Shown here piece by piece: positions 1 through 12,323 of a stretch of DNA of 64,000 nucleotides. This stretch comes from Ptiloglossa arizonensis (lineage: Eukaryota > Arthropoda > Insecta > Hymenoptera > Colletidae): assembly GCF_051014685.1 (NCBI RefSeq), contig NW_027478389.1, positions 248,001-312,000 of the forward strand. The letters run 5' to 3'. How positions within the stretch are numbered: the stretch's first letter is position 1; the number at the start of each line of letters is the position of its first letter. The notes below the pieces were generated by a model that worked only from the letters and a program-made list of their open reading frames with translations, was not told where the DNA came from and did no database searches. The position numbers and the translations under genes were made by a program.

Positions 1-400
1 TTTGGAGCAGCAGAAGTGCGAAAAATTTGTCGCCTTCTCAACCATTGCTCAGCTTCAAACTCCCATATCTCGCGAACAGATTGACCTAACCCAAAAATTC
101 CTGCAGCGTCTGCACCTAAAAACTCGCCCGATTACAACGGTATGTGTATTTTTTCCCCAGGCCATTCTGGTTAAGCGTTTGGGGCAACAGAAGAGCGAAA
201 AATTTGTTGCCTTCTCAATCATTTCTTAGCTTCAAACTCCCATATCTCGCGAACGGATTGACCTAACCCAAAAATTCCTATTGTATGTGAAAGTAGAAGC
301 TCGCCCGATTACAACGGTATGTGTATTTTTTTCCCTAGGCCATTCTGGTTAAGCGATTGGAGCAGCAGAAGTGCGAAAAATTTGTTGCCTTCTCAACCAT

Positions 401-3230
401 TTCTTAGCTTCAAACTCCCGTATCTGGCGAACGGATTGACCTAACGCAAAAATTCCTATTGCGTCTGAAAGTAGATACTCGTCAGGTTACAACGGTATGT
501 GTATTTTTTCCCTAGGCCATTCTGTTTAAGCGGTTGGAGCAGCAGAAGTGCGAGATATTTGTTGCCTTCTCAACCATTTCTTGGCTTCAAACTCCCATAT
601 CTCGCGAACGGATTGACCTAACCCAAAAATTCCTATTGCGTCTGAAAGTAGGAACTCGTCCGGTTACAACGGTATGTGAATTTTTTCCCTAGGCCATTCT
701 GTTTAAGAGGTTGGAGCAGCAGAAGTGCGAAATATATGTTGCCTTCTCAACCATTTCTTGGCTTCAAACTCCCATATCTCGCGAACGAATTGACCAAACC
801 CAAAAATTCCTATTGCATCTGAAAGTAGAAACTCGCCCGATTACAACGGTATGTGTATTTTTCCCCTAGGCCACTCTGGTTAAGCGTTTGGAGCAGCAGT
901 ATTGCGAAAAATTTGTTGTCTTGTCAAACATTTCTTAGCTTCAAACTCCCATATGTCGCGAACGGATTGACCTAACCCAAAAATTCCTATTGCATCTGAA
1001 AGTAGAATCTCGCCCGATTACAACGGTATGTGTATTTTTTCCCTAGGCCATTCTGGTTAAGCGGTTGGAGCAGCAGAATTGCGAAAAATTTGTTACCTTC
1101 TCAAACATTTCTTAGCTTCAAACTCCCGTACCTCGCGAACGGATTGACCTAACCCAAAAATTCCTATTGCGTCTGAAAGTAGAAACTCGTCCGGTTACAA
1201 CGGTATGTGTATTTTTTCCCTAGGCCATTCTGGTTAAGCGGTTGGAGCAGCAGAATTGCGAAAAATTTGTTACCTTCTCAAACATTTCTTAGCTTCAAAC
1301 TCCCGTATCTCGCGAACGGATTGACCTAACCCAAAAATTCCTATTGCGTCTGAAAGTAGAAACTCGTCCGGTTACAACGGTATGTGTATTTTTTCCCTAG
1401 GCCATTCTGGTTAAGCGATTGGAGCAGCAGAAGTGCGAAAAATTGGTTCCCTTCTAAACCACTTCTTAGCTTCAAACTCCCGTATCACGCGAACGGATAG
1501 ACCTAACCCAAAAATTCCAATTGCGTCTGAAAGTAGAAACTCGTCCGGTTACAACGTTATGTGTATTTTTTCCCTAGGCCATTCTGGTTAAGCGGTTGGA
1601 GCAGCAGAAGTGCAAAAAATTTGTTGCCCTCTCAACCATTTCTTGGCTTCAAAGTCCCATATCTCGCGAACGGATTGACCAAACACAGAAATTCCTGCTG
1701 CGTCTGAAAGAACAAACTCGCTCGATAACAACGTTATGTGTATTTTTTCCGTAGGCAATTCTGGTTAAGTAATTGGAGCAGCAGAAGTGCGAAAAATTTG
1801 TTACCTTCTACCATTTCTTAGCTTCAAACTCCCGTATCACGCGAACGGATAGACCTAACCCAAAAATTCCTATTGCGTCCGAAAGTAGAAACTCGTCCGG
1901 TTACAACGTTATGTGTATTTTTTCCCTAGGCCATTCTGGTTAAGCGGTTGGAACCGCAGAAGTGCGAAAAATTTGTTACCTTCTCAACCATTTCTTGGCT
2001 TCAAACTCCCATATCTCGCGAACAGATTGACCTAACCCAAAAATTCCTGCAGCGTCTGCACGTAAAAACTCGCCCGATTACAACGGTATGTGAATTTTTT
2101 CCCTAGGCCATTCTGTTTAAGAGGTTGGAGCAGCAGAAGTGCGAAATATATGTTGCCTTCTCAACCATTTCTTAGCTTCAAACTCCCGTATCTCGCGAAC
2201 GGATTGACCTAACCCAAAAATTCCTATTGCGTCTGAAAGTAGAAACTCGTCCGGTTACAACGGTATGTGTATTTTTTCCCTAGGCCATTCTGTTTAAGCG
2301 GTTGGTGCAGCAGAAGTGCGAAATATATGTTGCCTTCTCAACCATTTCTTGGCTTCAAACTCCCATATCTCGCGAACGAATTGACCAAACCCAAAAATTC
2401 CTATTGCATCTGAAAGTAGAAACTCGCCCGATTACAACGGTATGTGTATTTTTTCCCTAGGCCACTCTGGTTAAGCGTTTGGAGCAGCAGTATTGCGAAA
2501 AATTTGTTGTCTTGTCAACCATTTCTTAGCTTCAAACTCCCATATCTCGCGAACGGATTGACCTAACCCAAAAATTCCTATTGCATCTGAAAGTAGAAAC
2601 TCGTCCGGTTACAACGGTATGTGTATTTTTTCCCTAGGCCATTCTTGTTAAGCGTTTGGAGCAGCAGAATTGCGAAAAATTTGTTGTCTTGTCAACCATT
2701 TCTTAGCTTCAAACTCCCATATGTCGCGAACGGATTGACCTAACCCAAAAATTCCTATTGCGTCCGAAAGTAGAAACTCGTCCGGTTACAACGTTATGTG
2801 TATTTTTTCCCTAGGCCATTCTGGTTAAGCGGTTGGAACCGCAGAAGTGCGAAAAATTTGTTACCTTCTCAACCATTTCTTGGCTTCAAACTCCCATATC
2901 TCGCGAACAGATTGACCTAACCCAAAAATTCCTGCAGCGTCTGCACGTAAAAACTCGCCCGATTACAACGGTATGTGAATTTTTTCCCTAGGCCATTCTG
3001 TTTAAGAGGTTGGAGCAGCAGAATTGCGAAATATATGTTGCCTTCTCAACCATTTCTTAGCTTCAAACTCCCGTATCTCGCGAACGGATTGACCTAACCC
3101 AAAAATTCCTATTGCGTCTGAAAGTAGAAACTCGTCCGGTTACAACGGTATGTGTATTTTTTCCCTAGGCCATTCTGGTTAAGCGATTGGAGCAGCAGAA
3201 GTGCGAAAAATTGGTTCCCTTCTAAACCAC
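401..3230 (+). repeat. 16-monomer higher-order repeat, unit 1 (2,830 bp)
   Basis: Private variants recur 2,830 bp downstream: TATCTGGCGAACGG at 421 and 3251, GTCAGGTTAC at 481 and 3311, and GTAGGCAATT at 1751 and 4581. The unit is 15 x 177 + 175 bp; the short monomer (about 1780-1954) lacks two bases in CTTCTACCATT, and its copy shares that deletion. Differences between the copies are a few scattered substitutions (for example near 554 and 938). The left edge is set by the mismatch cluster at 391-400 versus 3221-3230. Confidence 0.88.
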
Positions 3231-5063
3231 TTCTTAGCTTCAAACTCCCGTATCTGGCGAACGGATTGACCTAACGCAAAAATTCCTATTGCGTCTGAAA
3301 GTAGATACTCGTCAGGTTACAACGGTATGTGTATTTTTTCCCTAGGCCATTCTGTTTAAGCGGTTGGAGCAGCAGAAGTGCGAAATATTTGTTGCCTTCT
3401 CAACCATTTCTTGGCTTCAAACTCCCATATCTCGCGAACGGATTGACCTAACCCAAAAATTCCTATTGCGTCTGAAAGTAGGAACTCGTCCGGTTACAAC
3501 GGTATGTGAATTTTTTCCCTAGGCCATTCTGTTTAAGAGGTTGGAGCAGCAGAAGTGCGAAATATATGTTGCCTTCTCAACCATTTCTTGGCTTCAAACT
3601 CCCATATCTCGCGAACGAATTGACCAAACCCAAAAATTCCTATTGCATCTGAAAGTAGAAACTCGCCCGATTACAACGGTATGTGTATTTTTCCCCTAGG
3701 CCACTCTGGTTAAGCGTTTGGAGCAGCAGTATTGCGAAAAATTTGTTGTCTTGTCAACCATTTCTTAGCTTCAAACTCCCATATGTCGCGAACGGATTGA
3801 CCTAACCCAAAAATTCCTATTGCATCTGAAAGTAGAATCTCGCCCGATTACAACGGTATGTGTATTTTTTCCCTAGGCCATTCTGGTTAAGCGGTTGGAG
3901 CAGCAGAATTGCGAAAAATTTGTTACCTTCTCAAACATTTCTTAGCTTCAAACTCCCGTACCTCGCGAACGGATTGACCTAACCCAAAAATTCCTATTGC
4001 GTCTGAAAGTAGAAACTCGTCCGGTTACAACGGTATGTGTATTTTTTCCCTAGGCCATTCTGGTTAAGCGGTTGGAGCAGCAGAATTGCGAAAAATTTGT
4101 TACCTTCTCAAACATTTCTTAGCTTCAAACTCCCGTATCTCGCGAACGGATTGACCTAACCCAAAAATTCCTATTGCGTCTGAAAGTAGAAACTCGTCCG
4201 GTTACAACGGTATGTGTATTTTTTCCCTAGGCCATTCTGGTTAAGCGATTGGAGCAGCAGAAGTGCGAAAAATTGGTTCCCTTCTAAACCACCTCTTAGC
4301 TTCAAACTCCCGTATCACGCGAACGGATAGACCTAACCCAAAAATTCCAATTGCGTCTGAAAGTAGAAACTCGTCCGGTTACAACGTTATGTGTATTTTT
4401 TCCCTAGGCCATTCTGGTTAAGCGGTTGGAGCAGCAGAAGTGCAAAAAATTTGTTGCCCTCTCAACCATTTCTTGGCTTCAAAGTCCCATATCTCGCGAA
4501 CGGATTGACCAAACACAGAAATTCCTGCTGCGTCTGAAAGAACAAACTCGCTCGATAACAACGGTATGTGTATTTTTTCCGTAGGCAATTCTGGTTAAGT
4601 AATTGGAGCAGCAGAAGTGCGAAAAATTTGTTACCTTCTACCATTTCTTAGCTTCAAACTCCCGTATCACGCGAACGGATAGACCTAACCCAAAAATTCC
4701 TATTGCGTCCGAAAGTAGAAACTCGTCCGGTTACAACGTTATGTGTATTTTTTCCCTAGGCCATTCTGGTTAAGCGGTTGGAACCGCAGAAGTGCGAAAA
4801 ATTTGTTACCTTCTCAACCATTTCTTGGCTTCAAACTCCCATATCTCGCGAACAGATTGACCTAACCCAAAAATTCCTGCAGCGTCTGCACGTAAAAACT
4901 CGCCCGATTACAACGGTATGTGAATTTTTTCCCTAGGCCATTCTGTTTAAGAGGTTGGAGCAGCAGAAGTGCGAAATATATGTTGCCTTCTCAACCATTT
5001 CTTAGCTTCAAACTCCCGTATCTCGCGAACGGATTGACCTAACCCAAAAATTCCTATTGCGTC
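3231..5063 (+). repeat. 16-monomer higher-order repeat, partial unit 2
   Basis: This matches 401-2233 at an offset of 2,830 bp, including the 175-bp monomer with the two-base deletion (about 4610-4784). Colinearity ends near 5061, where GTCCGAAAG replaces GTCTGAAAG and the sequence switches to a different part of the unit. The truncated second copy fits an unequal exchange inside the array. Confidence 0.85.
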
Positions 5064-5474
5064 CGAAAGTAGAAACTCGTCCGGTTACAACGTTATGTGT
5101 ATTTTTTCCCTAGGCCATTCTGGTTAAGCGGTTGGAACCGCAGAAGTGCGAAAAATTTGTTACCTTCTCAACCATTTCTTGGCTTCAAACTCCCATATCT
5201 CGCGAACAGATTGACCTAACCCAAAAATTCCTGCAGCGTCTGCACGTAAAAACTCGCCCGATTACAACGGTATGTGAATTTTTTCCCTAGGCCATTCTGT
5301 TTAAGAGGTTGGAGCAGCAGAATTGCGAAATATATGTTGCCTTCTCAACCATTTCTTAGCTTCAAACTCCCGTATCTCGCGAACGGATTGACCTAACCCA
5401 AAAATTCCTATTGCGTCTGAAAGTAGAAACTCGTCCGGTTACAACGGTATGTGTATTTTTTCCCTAGGCCATTC
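5061..5474 (+). repeat. Recombinant segment copied from 2,762-3,175
   Basis: From 5061 the sequence follows 2,762-3,175 at an offset of 2,299 bp (12 x 177 + 175), sharing the GGAACCGCAG, CTGCACGTAAAAAC, GTATGTGAATT and AGAGGTTGG variants and AATTGCGAAATATATG. At about 5475 the match switches again, to 2,284-2,628 at offset 3,184 bp, sharing GCGGTTGGTGCAGC and GCAGTATTGCG. Two offset changes within 450 bp mark a composite junction. Confidence 0.8.
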
Positions 5475-5674
5475 TGTTTAAGCGGTTGGTGCAGCAGAAG
5501 TGCGAAATATATGTTGCCTTCTCAACCATTTCTTGGCTTCAAACTCCCATATCTCGCGAACGAATTGACCAAACCCAAAAATTCCTATTGCATCTGAAAG
5601 TAGAAACTCGCCCGATTACAACGGTATGTGTATTTTTTCCCTAGGCCACTCTGGTTAAGCGTTTGGAGCAGCAG

Positions 5675-8600
5675 TATTGCGAAAAATTTGTTGTCTTGTC
5701 AACCATTTCTTAGCTTCAAACTCCCATATGTCGCGAACGGATTGACCTAACCCAAAAATTCCTATTGCATCTGAAAGTAGAAACTCGTCCGGTTACAACG
5801 GTATGTGTATTTATTCCCTAGGCCACTCTGGTTAAGCGTTTGGAGCAGCAGTATTGCGAAAAATTTGTTGTCTTGTCAACCATTTCTTAGCTTCAAACTC
5901 CCATATGTCGCGAACAGATTGACCTAACCCAAAAATTCCTGCAGCGTCTGAACGTAAAAACTCGCCCGATTACAACGGTATGTGTATTTTTTCCCCAGGC
6001 CATTCTGGTTAAGCGTTTGGAGCAACAGAAGTGCGAAAAATTTGTTGCCTTCTCAATCATTTCTTAGCTTCAAACTCCCATATCTCGCGAACGGATTGAC
6101 CTAACCCAAAAATTCCTATTGCGTCTGAAAGTAGAGACTCGTCCGGTTACAACGGTATGTGTATTTTTTCCCTAGGCCATTCTGGTTAAGCGGTTGGAGC
6201 CGCAGAAGTGCCAAAAATTTGTTACCTTCTCAACCATTTCTTAGCTTCAAACTCCCGTATCTCGCGAACGGATTGACCTAACCCAAAAATTCCTGCAGCG
6301 TCTGAAAGTAGAAACTCGTCCGGTTACAAAGTTATGTTTTTTTTTTCCCTAGGCCATTCTGGTGAAGCGGTTGGAGCAGCAGAAGTGCAAAAAATTTGTT
6401 GCCTTCTCAACCATTTCTTCGCTTCAAAGTCCCATATCTCGCGAACGGATTGACCAGACACAGAAATTCCTGCTGCGTCTGAAAGTACAAACTCGCCCGA
6501 TTACAACGGTATGTGTATTTTTTCCCCAGGCTATTCTGGTTAAGCGTTTGGAGCAACAGAAGTGCGAAAAATTTGTTGCCTTCTCAATCATTTCTTAGCT
6601 TCAAACTCCCATATCTCGCGAACGGATTGACCTAACCCAAAAATTCCTATTGCATGTGAAAGTAGAAGCTCGCCCGATTACAACGGTATGTGTATTTTTT
6701 CCCTAGGCCATTCTGGTTAAGCGATTGGAGCAGCAGAAGTGCGAAAAATTTGTTGCCTTCTCAACCATTTCTTAGCTTCAAACTCCCGTATCTGGCGAAC
6801 GGATTGACCTAACGCAAAAATTCCTATTGCGTCTGAAAGTAGATACTCGTCAGGTTACAACGGTATGTGTATTTTTTCCCTAGGCCATTCTGTTTAAGCG
6901 GTTGGAGCAGCAGAAGTGCGAAATATTTGTTGCCTTCTCAACCATTTCTTGGCTTCAAACTCCCATATCTCGCGAACGGACTGACCAAACCCAAAAATTC
7001 CTATTGCATCTGAAAGTAGAAACTCGCCCGATTACAACGGTATGTGTATTTTTTCCCTAGGCCATTCTGGTTAAGCGTTTGGAGCAGCAGAATTGCGAAA
7101 AATTTGTTGTCTTGTCAACCATTTCTTAGCTTCAAACTCCCATATGTCGCGAACGGATTGACCTAACCCAAAAATTCCTATTGCATCTGAAAGAAGAATC
7201 TCGCCCGATTACAACGGTATGTGTATTTTTTCCCTAGACCATTCTGGTTAAGCGATTGGAGCAGCAGAAGTGCGAAAAATTTGTTACCTTCTCAACCATT
7301 TCTTTGCTTCAAACTCCCATATCTCGCGAACGGATTGACCTAACCCAAAAATTCCTGCAGCGTCTGAAAGTTGAAACTCGTCCGGTTACAAAGTTATGTG
7401 TATTTTTTCCCTAGGCCATTCTGGTTAAGCGGTTGGAGCAGCAGAAGTGCAAAAAATTTGTTGCCTTCTCAACCACTTCTTCGCTTCAAAGTCCCATATC
7501 TCGCGAACAGATTGACCAGACACAGAAATTCCTGCTGCGTCTGAAAGTACAAACTTGCTCGATAACAACGGTATGTGTATTTTTTCCCTAGGCCATTCTG
7601 GTTAAGCGATTGGAGCAGCAGAAGTGCGAAAAATTTGTTACCTTCTAAACCATTTCTTAGCTTCAAACTCCCGTATCACGCGAACGGATAGACCTAACCC
7701 AAAAATTCCTATTGCGTCCGAAAGTAGAAACTCGTCCGGTTACAACGTTATGTGTATTTTTTCCCTAGGCCATTCTGGTTAAGCGGTTGGAGCCGCAGAA
7801 GTGCGAAAAATTTGTTACCTTCTCAACCATTTCTTGGCTTCAAGCTCCCATATCTCGCGAACAGATTGACCTAACCCAAAAATTCCTGCAGCGTCTGCAC
7901 CTAAAAACTCGCCCGATTACAACGGTATGTGTATTTTTTCCCCAGGCCATTCTGGTTAAGCGTTTGGAGCAACAGAAGTGCGAAAAATTTGTTGCCTTCT
8001 CAATCATTTCTTAGATTCAAACTCCCATATCTCGCGAACGGATTGACCTAACCCAAAAATTCCTGTTGCATGTGAAAGTAGAAACTCGCCCGATTACAAC
8101 GGTATGTGTATTTTTTCCCTAGGCCATTCTAGTTAAGCGTTTGGAGCAGCAGAAATGCGAAATATTTGTTGCCTTCTCAACCATTTCTTGGCTTCAAACT
8201 CCCATATCTCGCGAACAGATTGACCTAACCCAAAAATTCCTGCAGCGTCTGAACGTAGAAACTCGCCCGATTACAACGGTATGCGTATTTTTTCCCCAGG
8301 AGATTCTGGTTAAGCGTTTGGAGCAGCAGAAGTGCGAAAAATTTGTCGCCTTCTCAACCATTGCTCAGCTTCAAACTCCCATATCTCGCGAACAGATTGA
8401 CCTAACCCAAAAAATCCTGCAGCGTCTGCACCTAAAAACTCGCCCGATTACAACGGTATGTGTATTTTTTCCCCAGGCCATTCTGGTTAAGCGTTTGGGG
8501 CAACAGAAGAGCGAAAAATTTGTTGCCTTCTCAATCATTTCTTAGCTTCAAACTCCCGTATCTCGCGAACGGATTGACCTAACCCAAAAATTCCTATTGC

Positions 8601-8860
8601 GTCTGAAAGTAGAAACTCGTCCTCTTACAACGGTATGTGTATTTTATCCCTAGGCCATTCTGGTTAAGCGATTGGAGCAGCAGAAGTGCTAAAAATTTGT
8701 TACCTTCTCAACCATTTCTTAGCTTCAAACTCCCGTATCTCGCGAACGGATTGACCTAACCCAAAAATTCCTATTGCGTCTGAAAGTAGAAACTCGTCCT
8801 CTTACAACGGTATGTGTATTTTATCCCTAGGCCATTCTGGTTAAGCGTTTGGAGCAGCAG
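5675..8860 (+). repeat. 18-monomer higher-order repeat, unit 1 (3,186 bp)
   Basis: Near-identical sequence lies 3,186 bp (18 x 177) downstream. Shared private variants include TTATTCCCTAGG near 5812 and 8998, the T-rich GTTATGTTTTTTTTTCCC near 6332 and 9518, and the GTGAAGCGG junction near 6363 and 9549. Past about 10,440 the offset to the second copy becomes 3,363 bp because that copy holds one extra monomer. The copies differ at few positions, for example 5720 versus 8906. Confidence 0.88.
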
Positions 8861-11800
8861 AATTGCGAAAAATTTGTTGTCTTGTCAACCATTTCTTAGC
8901 TTCAATCTCCCATATGTCGCGAACGGATTGACCTAACCCAAAAATTCCTATTGCATCTGAAAGTAGAAACTCGTCCGGTTACAACGGTATGTGTATTTAT
9001 TCCCTAGGCCACTCTGGTTAAGCGTTTGGAGCAGCAGTATTGCGAAAAATTTGTTGTCTTGTCAACCATTTCTTAGCTTCAAACTCCCATATGTCGCGAA
9101 CAGATTGACCTAACCCAAAAATTCCTGCAGCGTCTAAACGTAAAAACTCGCCCGATTACAACGGTATGTGTATTTTTTCCCCAGGCCATTCTGGTTAAGC
9201 GTTTGGAGCAACAGAAGTGCGAAAAATTTGTTGCCTTCTCAATCATTTCTTAGCTTCAAACTCCCATATCTCGCGAACGGATTGACCTAACCCAAAAATT
9301 CCTATTGCGTCTGAAAGTAGAGACTCGTCCGGTTACAACGGTATGTGTATTTTTTCCCTAGGCCATTCTGGTTAAGCGGTTGGAGCCGCAGAAGTGCCAA
9401 AAATTTGTTACCTTCTCAACCATTTCTTAGCTTCAAACTCCCGTATCTCGCGAACGGATTGACCTAACCCAAAAATTCCTGCAGCGTCTGAAAGTAGAAA
9501 CTCGTCCGGTTACAAAGTTATGTTTTTTTTTTCCCTAGGCCATTCTGGTGAAGCGGTTGGAGCAGCAGAAGTGCAAAAAATTTGTTGCCTTCTCAACCAT
9601 TTCTTCGCTTCAAAGTCCCATATCTCGCGAACGGATTGACCAGACACAGAAATTCCTGCTGCGTCTGAAAGTACAAACTCGCCCGATTACAACGGTATGT
9701 GTATTTTTTCCCCAGGCTATTCTGGTTAAGCGTTTGGAGCAACAGAAGTGCGAAAAATTTGTTGCCTTCTCAATCATTTCTTAGCTTCAAACTCCCATAT
9801 CTCGCGAACGGATTGACCTAACCCAAAAATTCCTATTGCATGTGAAAGTAGAAGCTCGCCCGATTACAACGGTATGTGTATTTTTTCCCTAGGCCATTCT
9901 GGTTAAGCGATTGGAGCAGCAGAAGTGCGAAAAATTTGTTGCCTTCTCAACCATTTCTTAGCTTCAAACTCCCGTATCTGGCGAACGGATTGACCTAACG
10001 CAAAAATTCCTATTGCGTCTGAAAGTAGATACTCGTCAGGTTACAACGGTATGTGTATTTTTTCCCTAGGCCATTCTGTTTAAGCGGTTGGAGCAGCAGA
10101 AGTGCGAAATATTTGTTGCCTTCTCAACCATTTCTTGGCTTCAAACTCCCATATCTCGCGAACGGACTGACCAAACCCAAAAATTCCTATTGCATCTGAA
10201 AGTAGAAACTCGCCCGATTACAACGGTATGTGTATTTTTTCCCTAGGCCATTCTGGTTAAGCGTTTGGAGCAGCAGAATTGCGAAAAATTTGTTGTCTTG
10301 TCAACCATTTCTTAGCTTCAAACTCCCATATGTCGCGAACGGATTGACCTAACCCAAAAATTCCTATTGCATCTGAAAGAAGAATCTCGCCCGATTACAA
10401 CGGTATGTGTATTTTTTCCCTAGACCATTCTGGTTAAGCGGTTGGAGCAGCAGAATTGCGAAAAATTTGTTATCTTCTCAAACATTTCTTAGCTTCAAAC
10501 TCCCGTACCTCGCGAACGGATTGACCTAACCCAAAAATTCCTATTGCGTCTGAAAGTAGAAACTCGTCCGGTCACAACGGTATGTGTATTTTTTCCCTAG
10601 GCCATTCTGGTTAAGCGATTGGAGCAGCAGAAGTGCGAAAAATTTGTTACCTTCTCAACCATTTCTTTGCTTCAAACTCCCATATCTCGCGAACGGATTG
10701 ACCTAACCCAAAAATTCCTGCAGCGTCTGAAAGTTGAAACTCGTCCGGTTACAAAGTTATGTGTATTTTTTCCCTAGGCCATTCTGGTTAAGCGGTTGGA
10801 GCAGCAGAAGTGCAAAAAATTTGTTGCCTTCTCAACCACTTCTTCGCTTCAAAGTCCCATATCTCGCGAACAGATTGACCAGACACAGAAATTCCTGCTG
10901 CGTCTGAAAGTACAAACTTGCTCGATAACAACGGTATGTGTATTTTTTCCCTAGGCCATTCTGGTTAAGCGATTGGAGCAGCAGAAGTGCGAAAAATTTG
11001 TTACCTTCTAAACCATTTCTTAGCTTCAAACTCCCGTATCACGCGAACGGATAGACCTAACCCAAAAATTCCTATTGCGTCCGAAAGTAGAAACTCGTCC
11101 GGTTACAACGTTATGTGTATTTTTTCCCTAGGCCATTCTGGTTAAGCGGTTGGAGCCGCAGAAGTGCGAAAAATTTGTTACCTTCTCAACCATTTCTTGG
11201 CTTCAAGCTCCCATATCTCGCGAACAGATTGACCTAACCCAAAAATTCCTGCAGCGTCTGCACCTAAAAACTCGCCCGATTACAACGGTATGTGTATTTT
11301 TTCCCCAGGCCATTCTGGTTAAGCGTTTGGAGCAACAGAAGTGCGAAAAATTTGTTGCCTTCTCAATCATTTCTTAGATTCAAACTCCCATATCTCGCGA
11401 ACGGATTGACCTAACCCAAAAATTCCTGTTGCATGTGAAAGTAGAAACTCGCCCGATTACAACGGTATGTGTATTTTTTCCCTAGGCCATTCTAGTTAAG
11501 CGTTTGGAGCAGCAGAAATGCGAAATATTTGTTGCCTTCTCAACCATTTCTTGGCTTCAAACTCCCATATCTCGCGAACAGATTGACCTAACCCAAAAAT
11601 TCCTGCAGCGTCTGAACGTAGAAACTCGCCCGATTACAACGGTATGCGTATTTTTTCCCCAGGAGATTCTGGTTAAGCGTTTGGAGCAGCAGAAGTGCGA
11701 AAACTTTGTCGCCTTCTCAACCATTGCTCAGCTTCAAACTCCCATATCTCGCGAACAGATTGACCTAACCCAAAAAATCCTGCAGCGTCTGCACCTAAAA

Positions 11801-12323
11801 ACTCGCCCGATTACAACGGTATGTGTATTTTTTCCCCAGGCCATTCTGGTTAAGCGTTTGGGGCAACAGAAGAGCGAAAAATTTGTTGCCTTCTCAATCA
11901 TTTCTTAGCTTCAAACTCCCGTATCTCGCGAACGGATTGACCTAACCCAAAAATTCCTATTGCGTCTGAAAGTAGAAACTCGTCCTCTTACAACGGTATG
12001 TGTATTTTATCCCTAGGCCATTCTGGTTAAGCGATTGGAGCAGCAGAAGTGCTAAAAATTTGTTACCTTCTCAACCATTTCTTAGCTTCAAACTCCCGTA
12101 TCTCGCGAACGGATTGACCTAACCCAAAAATTCCTATTGCGTCTGAAAGTAGAAACTCGTCCTCTTACAACGGTATGTGTATTTTATCCCTAGGCCATTC
12201 TGGTTAAGCGTTTGGAGCAGCAGAATTGCGAAAAATTTGTTGTCTTGTCAACCATTTCTTAGCTTCAATCTCCCATATGTCGCGAACGGATTGACCTAAC
12301 CCAAAAATTCCTATTGCATCTGA
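8861..12323 (+). repeat. 19-monomer higher-order repeat, second unit with an extra monomer
   Basis: This continues the 3,186-bp unit in tandem. It matches 5,675-7,250 at offset 3,186 and about 7,250-8,960 at offset 3,363 (19 x 177). The TAA-bearing variant GTGCTAAAAATT at 8685 and 12048 shows the second offset. Homology ends near 12,323, where GAAAGAAGAATC replaces GAAAGTAGAAAC, beginning a segment related to 7,180-7,230. Confidence 0.87.
10437..10613 (+). repeat. Single inserted monomer (177 bp)
   Basis: Compared with the first copy (junction near 7,250), this monomer is the only added sequence and changes the offset from 3,186 to 3,363 bp. Its variants TCAAACATTT and CCCGTACCTCGCG match the monomers near 1069-1245 and 3899-4075 of the upstream 16-mer unit, so it came from another unit and not from its immediate neighbour. 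The insertion is exactly one repeat long and leaves no partial monomer. Confidence 0.82.

Noticed and set aside
8141..8545. 134-codon open frame (copy at 11504-11908) as a protein gene
   Set aside because: It is a run of 59-codon satellite monomers with both usual TAGs mutated. It begins at TTG, has no ATG, no recognisable domain, no codon-position bias in variants and no flanking gene signals.
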